Assembly (NCBI GenBank): GCA_965657825.1
Contig: CBFHQG010000040.1
Span: 1-18,710 of the forward strand
Length of the DNA: 18,710 nucleotides
Reading direction: 5' to 3'
Origin: M55B157 sp965657825
GTDB taxonomy: Bacteria > Actinomycetota > Actinomycetes > S36-B12
This document shows positions 1-6,712 of this stretch, in pieces (the stretch's first letter is position 1; every line of letters starts with the position of its first letter). Under the pieces are notes generated by a model that was not told where the DNA came from, did not search any database, and was given only the letters and a program-made list of their open reading frames with translations. The position numbers were made by a program, and so were the translations under genes.

Positions 1-23
1 TTGCTAACTCTCTGAGTTAGCAA
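1..23. promoter_or_regulatory. Perfect A+T-rich inverted repeat, candidate operator
   Basis: The left arm TTGCTAACTC (1-10) and right arm GAGTTAGCAA (14-23) are exact reverse complements separated by TCT. The 10-base arms are A+T-rich against a G+C-rich background, which is typical of a dimeric repressor operator, for example of the TetR family. It lies 39 bases beyond the stop of the rpiB-like gene. It could regulate a minus-strand gene beyond the left edge, or act as a terminator hairpin for the operon to its right. No T-tract can be judged because the window ends here. Confidence 0.55.
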
Positions 24-62
24 CCACAACTGTGACTCAGACGTTACGGGTGGGTGTTTCGG

Positions 63-488
63 TTAGCGCAACTGCTCCACGCGTTCGGCGTGACGGCCAC
101 CCTCGAACGGGGTGGCGAGGAAGATGCTGATCAACTGCTTGGCCGTGGGGAGAGGCGTGACACGCGCACCGAGGCATGCGACGTTGGCGTTGTTGTGCCG
201 ACGGGTCATCTCCGCGTCGTAGACATCGCGCAGAATGCCGCCCCGAGCACCATCGACCTTGTTGACCGCCATGCAGATTCCCTGCCCGCTGCCGCACACC
301 GCGACACCGAAGTCTGCTTCACCGGAGGCCACCGCTCGCCCGACCGCGGAGCCGAACACCGGATAGTCGCACCGCTCCTTCGAGTCGGTGCCGACGTCGA
401 TGACCTCGTGTCCGGATTCGGCAAGCCACCGCATGAGCGGCTCCTTCAGGTCGAATCCGGCGTGGTCGCTACCCAGGGCGATTCTCAT
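63..488 (-). CDS. rpiB: RpiB/LacAB-family sugar-phosphate isomerase
   Basis: The 141-residue protein has the usual length of RpiB, which interconverts ribose 5-phosphate and ribulose 5-phosphate in the cytoplasm. It opens with MRIALGSDHAG, giving the conserved D8-H9 pair. CGSGQGICMAVNK supplies C65, matching the catalytic cysteine of E. coli RpiB; mycobacterial enzymes lack it. RRHNNANVACLGAR supplies H98, the ring-opening histidine position, and GGRHAERVEQL is the family's C-terminal signature. GAGAGG lies eight bases before the ATG and fixes the start. It follows the transglutaminase-like gene on the same strand after about 58 bases, so it may be the last gene of that operon. Related isomerases act on four- or five-carbon sugar phosphates such as erythrulose 4-phosphate, so the exact substrate is uncertain. 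Confidence 0.9.
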   Translation of the reverse strand: MRIALGSDHAGFDLKEPLMRWLAESGHEVIDVGTDSKERCDYPVFGSAVGRAVASGEADFGVAVCGSGQGICMAVNKVDGARGGILRDVYDAEMTRRHNNANVACLGARVTPLPTAKQLISIFLATPFEGGRHAERVEQLR

Positions 489-546
489 GTTCCCAGCCTC
501 TCATCGATATCGGCGATCCAACGAGTGAACCGCTCTGCGACCAACA

Positions 547-1461
547 TCAGGGAACGTCCCACTGGGTGATCTCGACACTGACCCCGAGTGACTCACTGCC
601 TCCACCCGCGTAGATGCCCTTCAGGGGCGCCACATCGGCGTAGTCGCGACCGCGGGCGACGACCACGTGGCTGGCATCGACGGGTCGATCATTGGTCGGA
701 TCGAGCGCAGCCCAACCACCATCCCAGTACTCCACCCAGGCGTGGCTCTCCCCGACGACGGTCTCGTCGATCGCCTCATCGGCGGTGTGCAGGTACCCCG
801 ACACGTACCGCGCGGGGATCGCGAGGGTGCGCAGCAGTGAGAGCGTGACATGCGTGAAGTCCTGGCACACCCCCTGCCGGTGCTGCCAGGCCTCGCTCGC
901 CGTCGTCGAGACCGAGGTGATCCCCGGTGCGTACGACATCTGCGCGCGAACCTCGCGCACGACCGCTTCCGCGGCCGCCTGCGGGGTTTCGGTGTTCTGC
1001 AGGCGAGCGACGATCGCAGCGCGCTGCGGATCAGCCATCGCATCATCGACGTAGTCGGTGAACGACAGGTACTCACACCAACGATCGGCGACCTGCGCTG
1101 AGCGCACCTTGGCCCAGTCGACCGGCGCGGTGCGGGGTCGGTAGGCCGGGGTGTCGACTGTGCTCGTAGCGGTGATCTCCAGCATCGAGTGAGGTTCGTG
1201 CACGTCGAAGGACTCCACGTAGGCACCCCAGTAGTCGGTATAGGAGTGGATGGTGGAGTTCGGCTGGATCTGCAACGAATGGGACAGCAGCACCTGACCC
1301 TCGCGGTTCTCCGGTGTCATCCGCACCTCGTTGAACGACGCTTCGACCGGCGTGGCATAGCGGTAGCCACTGCGATGCACGATGTGCAGGCGGCGCCCCC
1401 GGGAACGCGGAGCCATACCCGGCTTCGGCGTCGAGGTGCTGACATCGCTGGGCTGTGTCAT
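547..1461 (-). CDS. Transglutaminase-like cysteine protein of the ATP-grasp/alpha-E operon
   Basis: This 304-residue protein has an N-terminal beta-rich region (about 24-110, beginning RRLHIVHRSGYRY) typical of bacterial transglutaminase-like proteins. A papain-fold transglutaminase core follows at about 150-265. The visible triad is C199 in RQGVCQDFTH, H240 in ESHAWVEYWDGGW and D254 in LDPTNDRPV. Such proteins usually cleave or transfer amide bonds. The chosen ATG overlaps the TGA of the upstream alpha-E gene (TGATG, one shared base), which indicates translational coupling. An in-frame ATG four codons earlier exists but is less likely. There is no signal peptide or membrane segment, so it should be cytoplasmic. 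In the known three-gene set it is inferred to process the product of the partner ATP-grasp enzyme; the substrate is unknown. Confidence 0.9.
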   Translation of the reverse strand: MTQPSDVSTSTPKPGMAPRSRGRRLHIVHRSGYRYATPVEASFNEVRMTPENREGQVLLSHSLQIQPNSTIHSYTDYWGAYVESFDVHEPHSMLEITATSTVDTPAYRPRTAPVDWAKVRSAQVADRWCEYLSFTDYVDDAMADPQRAAIVARLQNTETPQAAAEAVVREVRAQMSYAPGITSVSTTASEAWQHRQGVCQDFTHVTLSLLRTLAIPARYVSGYLHTADEAIDETVVGESHAWVEYWDGGWAALDPTNDRPVDASHVVVARGRDYADVAPLKGIYAGGGSESLGVSVEITQWDVP

Positions 1462-2366
1462 CAGTGACTCCACACGATCGTGCCGGACTGGCGGAAGAAC
1501 GCGTCGTTGGCGATATCCGAGGCGCTGGCTGCCGCATCACGCGCGATCACCGCGAGCCGATCGACCTCATCGGGCGAGGGGTCGACGGCGAACTCCAGGG
1601 CCGAGCGCAGCAGCCCCACCTCACGCAGCAGCGCCCCACCGTCACCGGCCCCGAGCAGGCTCAATTGACGCACGGCCTCCTCAGCCTCGCTGGCACTGCG
1701 ACGCATCGAGCGGGGGAAGGAGGGATCAAGGACATAGAACTCCCGCACGCTGTCGCCATCGACGGTGACTCCGGTGCGCAGCATCGCCGAGTACGCCGCG
1801 CCCGCACGCAGGCTCGCCACGGGTCCGGAATCCGGCCAGAGCAGATCGTGACCGACGGCGAGCAGCCGGGAGGTCATGTCGATGCGCTCCAGTGACCGGC
1901 CGAGCTTGAGGAACTGGTAGGCCTCATCCCGCGGCATCGCCCAGGCAACGACCCCGTGCACGACGAGCAGTCGCTCCACTACTCGATGCAGTGAGACACC
2001 CGGCGAATCGGCGTACGCGATACCGCGGGTCAATGACAGGTGGGTGGAGTTGAGCGCCTCGAAGACCTCACCGGACAGCACATCGCGCACACTGCGGGCA
2101 TTCTCACGGGCAGCGGCTACCGAGCCTGCGACCGTCGATCGCTGCCCGGCACCGCCCATGACGCGGCGCACCAGGTCGATTCCGGTGACGACACCATCGT
2201 CGGGCATCGACAGGGCGTCCAGCAGCACCGCGCACGCATCGGCCTCGGCAACCGTGCGGTCCTCGACCATCAACTGGTGGTGCTCGGCGAGCAGGCGCGC
2301 GGTGGAGTGCGAGCGCTCGACGTATCGGCCGATCCAGAAGAACGACTCCGCAATTCGACTCAGCAT
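1461..2366 (-). CDS. Alpha-E domain protein (DUF403)
   Basis: This 301-residue, almost entirely helical protein carries the family hallmarks. The N-terminus is MLSRIAESFFWIGRYVERS. ENARSVRDVLSGEVFEALN lies near residue 90, DEAYQFLKLGRSLERIDMTSR near 150, and the DPSFPRSM turn near 215. Length is normal. Alpha-E proteins have no proven biochemical activity. They occur beside or fused to circularly permuted ATP-grasp proteins and transglutaminase-like proteins, and are thought to support the same amide-bond chemistry. Its ATG lies inside the last codons of the upstream ATP-grasp gene (seven shared bases), and its stop shares one base with the downstream start, so all three are translated as a coupled unit. 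Confidence 0.9.
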   Translation of the reverse strand: MLSRIAESFFWIGRYVERSHSTARLLAEHHQLMVEDRTVAEADACAVLLDALSMPDDGVVTGIDLVRRVMGGAGQRSTVAGSVAAARENARSVRDVLSGEVFEALNSTHLSLTRGIAYADSPGVSLHRVVERLLVVHGVVAWAMPRDEAYQFLKLGRSLERIDMTSRLLAVGHDLLWPDSGPVASLRAGAAYSAMLRTGVTVDGDSVREFYVLDPSFPRSMRRSASEAEEAVRQLSLLGAGDGGALLREVGLLRSALEFAVDPSPDEVDRLAVIARDAAASASDIANDAFFRQSGTIVWSH

Positions 2367-4003
2367 GATCCACCGGCAATCGTCCGCTGCGACTCCTGCT
2401 GCTGCGACTCCTGCTGCTGCTGGCGCTCCTGCTGCTGCATGCGCTCATCGTGGGTACGCGGGGCCTCGCGACGCGCGGGCAGATCAGCGTCGACGACGCT
2501 TACCCGTGGCACTACGCGGGGAGCCGGGCGCGGTCGCTGTGCGGAGTCATCGAGCACCCAGGTGTCCTTCGAGCCACCACCCTGACTGGAATTCACCACC
2601 AGGCTGCCCTCCGGTAGGGCAACTCGGGTGAGCCCACCGGGTAGGACGTAGACCTCTGAGCCATCGTTGACAGCGAACGGTCGCAGGTCGACATGGCGCG
2701 GCTCGAGTCGCCCGTCATCCTGCATCGTGGGACACGTCGAGAATGTGATGACAGGCTGCGCGATCCAGCCGCGCGGCTCAGCGCGTGCAGCAGACAGGGT
2801 GCGTGCGATCTGTTCGTCGGATGCGCTCGGCCCCATGAGCAATCCGTATCCCCCGGACGCATCCGATGGCTTGATCACCATGCGATGCACGTTCTGTGCG
2901 ACGAAATCCAACTGATCGGGATCGGCGAGATCGTAGGTATCGACGTTCGGCAGCACCGGCTGTTCGCCGAGGTAGTACTCGATCAAGGCGGGAACATAGG
3001 GGTAGATCGCCTTGTCATCGGCGACGCCGTTGCCGACCGCATTCGCGATCGTCACGTGTCCGGCTCGCGCGGCGTTCAGCAGCCCCGGCACGCCGAGGAT
3101 GCTGTCGGCGCGCAGCTGCACCGGATCGAGGAAGTCGTCGTCGATGCGGCGGTAGATCACGTGCACGCGTCGCGGGCCGAGCGTCGTGCGCATCCACACC
3201 CGATCGTCACGGCAGTACAGATCACGGCCCTCGACGAGTTCGACACCCATCCGGCGAGCGAGGAATGCGTGTTCGTAGTGCGCGGAATTATGGACACCGG
3301 GGGTGAGCACCACGATCGCCGGATCGGTCACCGGTGCAGCAAGCCGAAGCGCTCGTTCGAGGCGATCGGTGTATTCCGCGACCGGGCGCACCACGTGTCC
3401 GGCGAACACCTCCGGCAGGACGTGACCCATCGTCCGTCGGTTCTCCAGCACATAGGAGACACCCGAGGGATTACGCAGATTGTCTTCCAGGACCCGGAAG
3501 TTCCCCTGCTCATCGCGGATCAGGTCGATACCGGAGACGTGGATGCGCACACCATTGGGCGGCGTGATGCCCCAGGCCTGACGATGGAAGTGCGTCGAGG
3601 ATGCGACGAGTCGGCGCGGGATGACACCGTCGGCGAGGACCTGACCGGAGCCGTACACATCGGCGAGGAATGCCTCGAGTGCACGCAGCCGCTGGATCAC
3701 CCCGGCCTCGATCGTCTCCCACTCCGCAGCGGTGATGATCCGCGGGACCAGATCCATCGGCAGCGGTCGCTCCCGCTCACCGAGGGTGAAGGTGATGCCG
3801 TGTCGATCCAGATAGGCGTCGCGGACCCGAGCGCGCTCGGCGAGTTCGTCGGTCCCGAGATCAGCCAGCACCCGGTGCAGTTCGGCATGCGGGCCACGCG
3901 GTCGCCCACCGCTCCCGTGCTCCCCGGGATCGAGGTACATCTCGTTGAAGGGGGTCACGCCCGACACGGGATTCGCTGCGCTGTCCATCCGCGCCGACGT
4001 CAC
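2360..4003 (-). CDS. Circularly permuted ATP-grasp protein (type 2, DUF404/DUF407)
   Basis: The 547-residue protein matches the CP-ATP-grasp family along its length. Visible blocks are FNEMY near the N-terminus, AEWETIEAGVIQRLRALEAFLADVYG (about 108-133), GIDLIRDEQGNFRVLEDNLRNPSGVSYVLENR (about 175-205), TPGVHNSAHYEHAFLARRMG (about 250), YRRIDDDFLDP (about 300), VIKPSDASGGYG (about 395), HVDLRPF and LPGGLTRVALPEGSLVVNSSQGGGSKDTWVL. Family members are predicted to activate a carboxylate with ATP and form an amide with an amine or peptide. The tail after about residue 515 departs from the core and ends in a glutamine-rich repeat. The GTG start at 4003 is preceded by CAGGAT at seven bases, readable as an SD-like AGGA or a leaderless -10 box; an ATG five codons downstream is possible. 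Confidence 0.92.
   Translation of the reverse strand: MTSARMDSAANPVSGVTPFNEMYLDPGEHGSGGRPRGPHAELHRVLADLGTDELAERARVRDAYLDRHGITFTLGERERPLPMDLVPRIITAAEWETIEAGVIQRLRALEAFLADVYGSGQVLADGVIPRRLVASSTHFHRQAWGITPPNGVRIHVSGIDLIRDEQGNFRVLEDNLRNPSGVSYVLENRRTMGHVLPEVFAGHVVRPVAEYTDRLERALRLAAPVTDPAIVVLTPGVHNSAHYEHAFLARRMGVELVEGRDLYCRDDRVWMRTTLGPRRVHVIYRRIDDDFLDPVQLRADSILGVPGLLNAARAGHVTIANAVGNGVADDKAIYPYVPALIEYYLGEQPVLPNVDTYDLADPDQLDFVAQNVHRMVIKPSDASGGYGLLMGPSASDEQIARTLSAARAEPRGWIAQPVITFSTCPTMQDDGRLEPRHVDLRPFAVNDGSEVYVLPGGLTRVALPEGSLVVNSSQGGGSKDTWVLDDSAQRPRPAPRVVPRVSVVDADLPARREAPRTHDERMQQQERQQQQESQQQESQRTIAGGSC
2386..2438 (-). repeat. Tandem repeat coding for a Gln-rich C-terminal tail
   Basis: A 15-base unit (GCTGCGACTCCTGCT on the plus strand) occurs twice without mismatch at 2386-2400 and 2401-2415. 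A degenerate continuation runs to 2438. On the coding strand it specifies repeated QQQES/QQQER at the end of the ATP-grasp protein, 20 to 70 bases before its overlap with the alpha-E start. The tail is low complexity and probably disordered. Repeats of a multiple of three can change length by slippage without breaking the frame. Confidence 0.8.
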
Positions 4004-4060
4004 GGGGTGGATCCTGGCAGCCGATCATGCCGGGCAGGTGTCGCCCCACCCCCATGCTGA
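4004..4060. other. Divergent spacer between the ATP-grasp operon and the CPVC membrane protein gene
   Basis: This short spacer separates two divergent starts. On the minus strand CAGGAT (4011-4016) sits exactly seven bases before the GTG of the ATP-grasp gene. On the plus strand I see no convincing -35 box upstream of the TACCCT element at 4063. No small gene is visible here. Confidence 0.5.
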
Positions 4061-4061
4061 T

Positions 4062-4077
4062 ATACCCTAGGGGGTAT
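4062..4077 (+). promoter_or_regulatory. CsoR/RicR-type copper operator overlapping a leaderless promoter
   Basis: The sequence ATACCC-TAGG-GGGTAT is an exact palindrome in its six-base arms. It closely resembles the TACCC...GGGTA operators bound by Cu(I)-sensing CsoR-family repressors such as Bacillus CsoR and mycobacterial RicR. Its right arm runs into the ATG at 4076. The left arm contains TACCCT (4063-4068), which fits an actinobacterial TANNNT -10 box, followed by seven bases and then the ATG. Repressor binding would therefore cover the -10 box, the start of transcription and the start codon together. Copper control is inferred from sequence resemblance only. Confidence 0.72.
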
Positions 4078-4570
4078 GCAGACATTGTCGGCCCTGCGGC
4101 TGTGGCCAGCCAGGCGCTGGGGGGTCGCGGCGATCGCGGCCGTGGTGTCCACGGTGGCGCTGGCGATCCCGACGGCTCTCATCCCCACTCCGATCTTCGG
4201 GCGGGCCATCGCCCCCGAGTGGTGGTCCTGGCCCGTCACGGTCATCACCGGTGTCCTCGCGGGACTGCTCATCGCGACCTACATCGCACTCCCGGCGAAC
4301 CCGGGTGACTCTACCCCCGACGCCACCTCGCCCGAGCACCTCGACAAGGCCGGCCGGGCCGGGGTCGTCGGCGGGCTCGTGTCGTTCTTCGCTGTGGGAT
4401 GTCCCGTGTGCAACAAGCTGGTGCTCATCGCCCTCGGGACGACCGGCGCCGTGCAGTGGTTCGCGCCCATCCAGCCGATCCTCGCCGTTGCCGCGATCGC
4501 CCTGCTCATCTGGGCGCTGCGCCGGCGACTGAAGGGCGAGATCGCCTGTTCGGTGCGGATCCCCGCCTAG
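4076..4570 (+). CDS. Small four-helix membrane protein with CPVC motif, probably copper-regulated
   Basis: The 164-residue protein has hydrophobic segments at about 16-38, 50-73, 96-121 and 127-148, with basic residues following the last (ALRRRLKG). The third segment contains FAVGCPVCNKLVLIALGTTGA, putting C109 and C112 in a CxxC arrangement; C158 lies near the C-terminus. I recall similar actinobacterial proteins with GCPxCNK annotated only as membrane proteins. The cysteine pair inside a helix could bind Cu(I) or do thiol-disulfide chemistry. The copper-type operator over the start supports a metal-related role, which is inference. No ribosome-binding site precedes the ATG, in keeping with a leaderless transcript. 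The stop lies four bases from the stop of the convergent gene. Confidence 0.85.
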   Translation: MQTLSALRLWPARRWGVAAIAAVVSTVALAIPTALIPTPIFGRAIAPEWWSWPVTVITGVLAGLLIATYIALPANPGDSTPDATSPEHLDKAGRAGVVGGLVSFFAVGCPVCNKLVLIALGTTGAVQWFAPIQPILAVAAIALLIWALRRRLKGEIACSVRIPA

Positions 4571-4574
4571 CCGA

Positions 4575-5609
4575 TCAACCGCCCGCCGCGTCGATCACCC
4601 CGATCGCGGATTCGGCCAGTGAACCGAGGTACAGGCTCCCCGCATGCTCCCGCACCCCGGTGACGTAGTGGTACTGCGCCTTCTCGGTGAAGAGGTTGCG
4701 CACAACCCGCCCCTCGCCATCGATCCCGACCACCCACAGGATCCGATCAGCATCCGGCTGCAGGGCATCCGGCAACGCCCAGACCATCGAGCGCAGGAAC
4801 CCCGGCCGTGGCAGCAGTCGATCCAGGAGCGCGTTTCGGGTGGAGGGCATCGCCATCCAGAACACCCCGTCGCTGCCTCGTGACATGTTGTCGGGCATCC
4901 CGGGCATGTTCTCGATCACCACACGCGACGAGCCCGCCTGCGGTCCGGTCAACTCCAGGCGACGCACGCGGTAACCACCGGTCTCCGCCACCAGGACATA
5001 GGAGTCATCGGGACCCAGCGCGACACCATTGGCGAAGTCCAGGCCATCCAGAAGAACCTCGACTCGACCACCGGCGTCAGGCGTCCACCGCATCAATCGC
5101 CCCGAAGACGTGTGCGCGAGCAGATCACCCTTGAACTCATCGATACCGAACCGACGCGAGGAATCCGAGAAGTACACACTGCCGTCAGCGGAGATCGCAG
5201 CATTGTTGGTGAAGCGCATCGACGCCCCATCGACGGTGGAGACCAGCGTGCTGACCTCGCCCGAATCGGGATCGACCCGCAGCAATCCTCGATCGGCGTC
5301 GCACACCACCAGCCACCCGTCGGGATGCACCTCGATACCAAGGGGCCGTCCCCCGGTGTCGGCGATGCGTTCGAGGTGTCGACCATCGGTATCGCAGCGC
5401 AGGATCGCACCATCAGCGGTTCCGGTCAGCAGCCGACCCTGCGCATCGACCGCCACATCCTCCGGACCGACTCCGGTGACCGGGATCATGCGCACCGCGC
5501 CGGCCGACCGAGCACCGGCGAAGGCCCCGGTCATGCCAGCGTTCTTCGGTGGCGTCCACGTGCGCGGCTGCAACGCGGTGCGTGCACCCCTACCTGCCGT
5601 CTTCCCCAT
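4575..5609 (-). CDS. SMP-30/strictosidine-synthase-like beta-propeller protein
   Basis: The 344-residue protein is a six-bladed propeller of the SMP-30/gluconolactonase and strictosidine-synthase-like (APMAP) superfamily. Visible blocks are GPEDVAVDAQGRLLTGTADG (E50), RPLGIEVHPDGWLVVCDADRGLLRVD, MRFTNNAAISADGSVYFSDSSRRF (N135), LDFANGVALGPDDSYVLVAETGGYRVRRLELTG (N194) and NMPGMPDNMSRGSDGVFWMAM (D240/N241). The E, N, N and D positions are where the family binds its calcium ion, so hydrolase activity on an ester or lactone is plausible; the substrate is unknown. No signal peptide is evident. The ATG is chosen because GAAGGGA lies seven bases upstream and homology begins after it; the open frame extends 95 codons further upstream without support. 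It is divergent from the ABC exporter genes. Confidence 0.85.
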   Translation of the reverse strand: MGKTAGRGARTALQPRTWTPPKNAGMTGAFAGARSAGAVRMIPVTGVGPEDVAVDAQGRLLTGTADGAILRCDTDGRHLERIADTGGRPLGIEVHPDGWLVVCDADRGLLRVDPDSGEVSTLVSTVDGASMRFTNNAAISADGSVYFSDSSRRFGIDEFKGDLLAHTSSGRLMRWTPDAGGRVEVLLDGLDFANGVALGPDDSYVLVAETGGYRVRRLELTGPQAGSSRVVIENMPGMPDNMSRGSDGVFWMAMPSTRNALLDRLLPRPGFLRSMVWALPDALQPDADRILWVVGIDGEGRVVRNLFTEKAQYHYVTGVREHAGSLYLGSLAESAIGVIDAAGG

Positions 5610-5648
5610 CAGGAGTCCCTTCTCTTGTTCGTCTCCACCCGACTCCTC

Positions 5649-5700
5649 GTCGCTGGGACGTCGCTGCGACGTCGGGAGATGTCGCGGCGACACGGGCGAC
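5649..5700. repeat. Array of about 11-base repeats with two nested palindromes
   Basis: Reading along the plus strand, units starting with GTCG recur at helical-turn spacing: GTCGCTGGGAC (5649-5659), GTCGCTGCGAC (5660-5670), GTCGGGAGAT (5671-5680), GTCGCGGCGAC (5681-5691) and a degenerate ACGGGCGAC (5692-5700). Two parts are perfect palindromes: GACGTCGC-T-GCGACGTC (5657-5673) and TGTCGC-G-GCGACA (5680-5692). Their centres are 21 bases apart, or two DNA turns. The array lies in the divergent promoter region between the SMP-30-like gene and the ABC exporter, so it is a candidate multi-site operator. Confidence 0.6.
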
Positions 5701-5730
5701 CTCACTGGCTCGAGCCTGGCACGACCGGCG

Positions 5731-5743
5731 TAGCGTGTCGAGG
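5731..5743 (+). promoter_or_regulatory. Candidate leaderless -10 element of the ABC exporter operon
   Basis: TAGCGT (5731-5736) fits the actinobacterial TANNNT -10 consensus and is followed by exactly seven bases before the GTG start at 5744. The GAGG touching the GTG is too close to serve as a normal ribosome-binding site, so a leaderless start is the simpler reading. I see no clear -35 element. Confidence 0.5.
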
Positions 5744-6712
5744 GTGAGTCACGAGGCGGTACTGGCCGAGAACGTCGATGTCGTCTACGGGAGTCGGTCC
5801 TCCACCAAGCGCGCCCTCGACGGGCTGAACCTGTCCATCCCCGCCGGCCAGGTGTACGCGATCCTGGGGCCGAACGGTGCGGGCAAGACGACATTCATCC
5901 GGGTCGCCACCACACTGCTGATCCCTACCTCGGGTCGCGTCCTGGTCCAGGGCCTCGACGTCGTACGCGATGCGGGGGCTGTGCGCGACATCATCGGGGT
6001 CGCCGGGCAGTACGCCACCGTCGATGAGTCCCTGACCGGGCGTGAGAACCTCCTGCTGACCGGCACCCTCTACGGGCTGTCCCGGACCGAACGTGCCGCT
6101 CGTGCCGAGGAACTGCTCGAACGCTTCGATCTGACCGACGCGGCTGATCGATCGACGAAGACCTACTCCGGAGGCATGCGCCGGCGCCTGGACCTCGCCG
6201 CCTCGCTCACCGGAGACCCCCAGGTGCTGTTCCTCGACGAGCCGACCACCGGCCTGGATGTGCGCACGCGCAACGCGCTGTGGGAGGAGGTCCGCTCGAT
6301 CGCCGACCGGGGGGTCACGGTGGTGCTCACCACCCAATACCTCGAGGAAGCCGATGCGCTCGCGTCGCGGATCAGCATCATCGACGCCGGCAAGGTGGTC
6401 GTGGAGGGCACACCCGCGGAACTCAAGGCGACCGTCGGCGAGGAGATCCTCACCCTGATCCCCGTCGACGACCACCTGCTGCCCACACTCGCCGATGCTG
6501 TCGGTGGCGAGATCGTCGACGGCACCGTCCGCGCCCGCACCGCCCGCCACGGACTCACCGAGGTCCTCGAAACCGCACTGCGCGTCGGACAGTTGTCATC
6601 GGTCACCACGACGACCGCGAGCCTCGACGACGTGTTCCTCGCCTACACCGGTCACGTCGCCGAGGAGGAACCACCTCCCGCGGCCACCTCTCGATGGGGG
6701 CGGCGCCGATGA
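5744..6712 (+). CDS. ABC exporter ATP-binding protein, DrrA type
   Basis: The 322-residue protein contains a complete nucleotide-binding domain. It has Walker A GPNGAGKT at 42-49, Q-loop Q89 in GVAGQYATVDE, signature YSGGMRRRLDLA at 141-152, Walker B VLFLDEPTTGLD at 161-172 and TTQYLEEAD at 196-204. The TTQYLEEAD form, with Q in place of the usual switch histidine, is characteristic of the DrrA/daunorubicin-resistance subfamily. A further 80-100 residues form the usual C-terminal domain, ending LDDVFLAYTGH. It energises export by the permease encoded next, whose ATG overlaps its TGA. The frame is open upstream to 5549, but similarity starts at about VSHEAVLAENV, so GTG 5744 is chosen. The exported compound cannot be read from sequence; drugs, lipids or natural products are typical. 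Confidence 0.9.
   Translation: MSHEAVLAENVDVVYGSRSSTKRALDGLNLSIPAGQVYAILGPNGAGKTTFIRVATTLLIPTSGRVLVQGLDVVRDAGAVRDIIGVAGQYATVDESLTGRENLLLTGTLYGLSRTERAARAEELLERFDLTDAADRSTKTYSGGMRRRLDLAASLTGDPQVLFLDEPTTGLDVRTRNALWEEVRSIADRGVTVVLTTQYLEEADALASRISIIDAGKVVVEGTPAELKATVGEEILTLIPVDDHLLPTLADAVGGEIVDGTVRARTARHGLTEVLETALRVGQLSSVTTTTASLDDVFLAYTGHVAEEEPPPAATSRWGRRR

Noticed and set aside
489..546. Possible pairing of GGGAAC before the rpiB start with GTTCCC at the transglutaminase gene end
   Set aside because: Six base pairs over about 55 bases is expected by chance, and a normal ribosome-binding site is present.
54..569. Long plus-strand open frame opposite the RpiB-like gene
   Set aside because: It is the complement of a clear RpiB gene, has no recognisable domain, and owes its length to the high G+C content.
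2693..4060. 455-codon plus-strand frame opposite the ATP-grasp gene
   Set aside because: The minus-strand frame carries all conserved ATP-grasp motifs; the plus-strand product is Arg/His/Asp-rich with no motif or ribosome-binding site.
5549..5743. 65-codon N-terminal extension of the ABC ATPase, including the DVAAT repeat
   Set aside because: It would overlap the start of the divergent gene and lacks similarity to DrrA-type proteins; GTG 5744 has a promoter-like element at leaderless distance.
5610..5894. 95-codon N-terminal extension of the SMP-30-like protein
   Set aside because: The extension is Arg/Ser/Pro-rich, overlaps the divergent exporter gene, and a good ribosome-binding site precedes the internal ATG at 5609.
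6280..6708. Upstream extension of the permease frame
   Set aside because: It lies wholly within the ABC ATPase gene and is Arg/His-rich; the ATGA overlap at 6709 gives the natural start.
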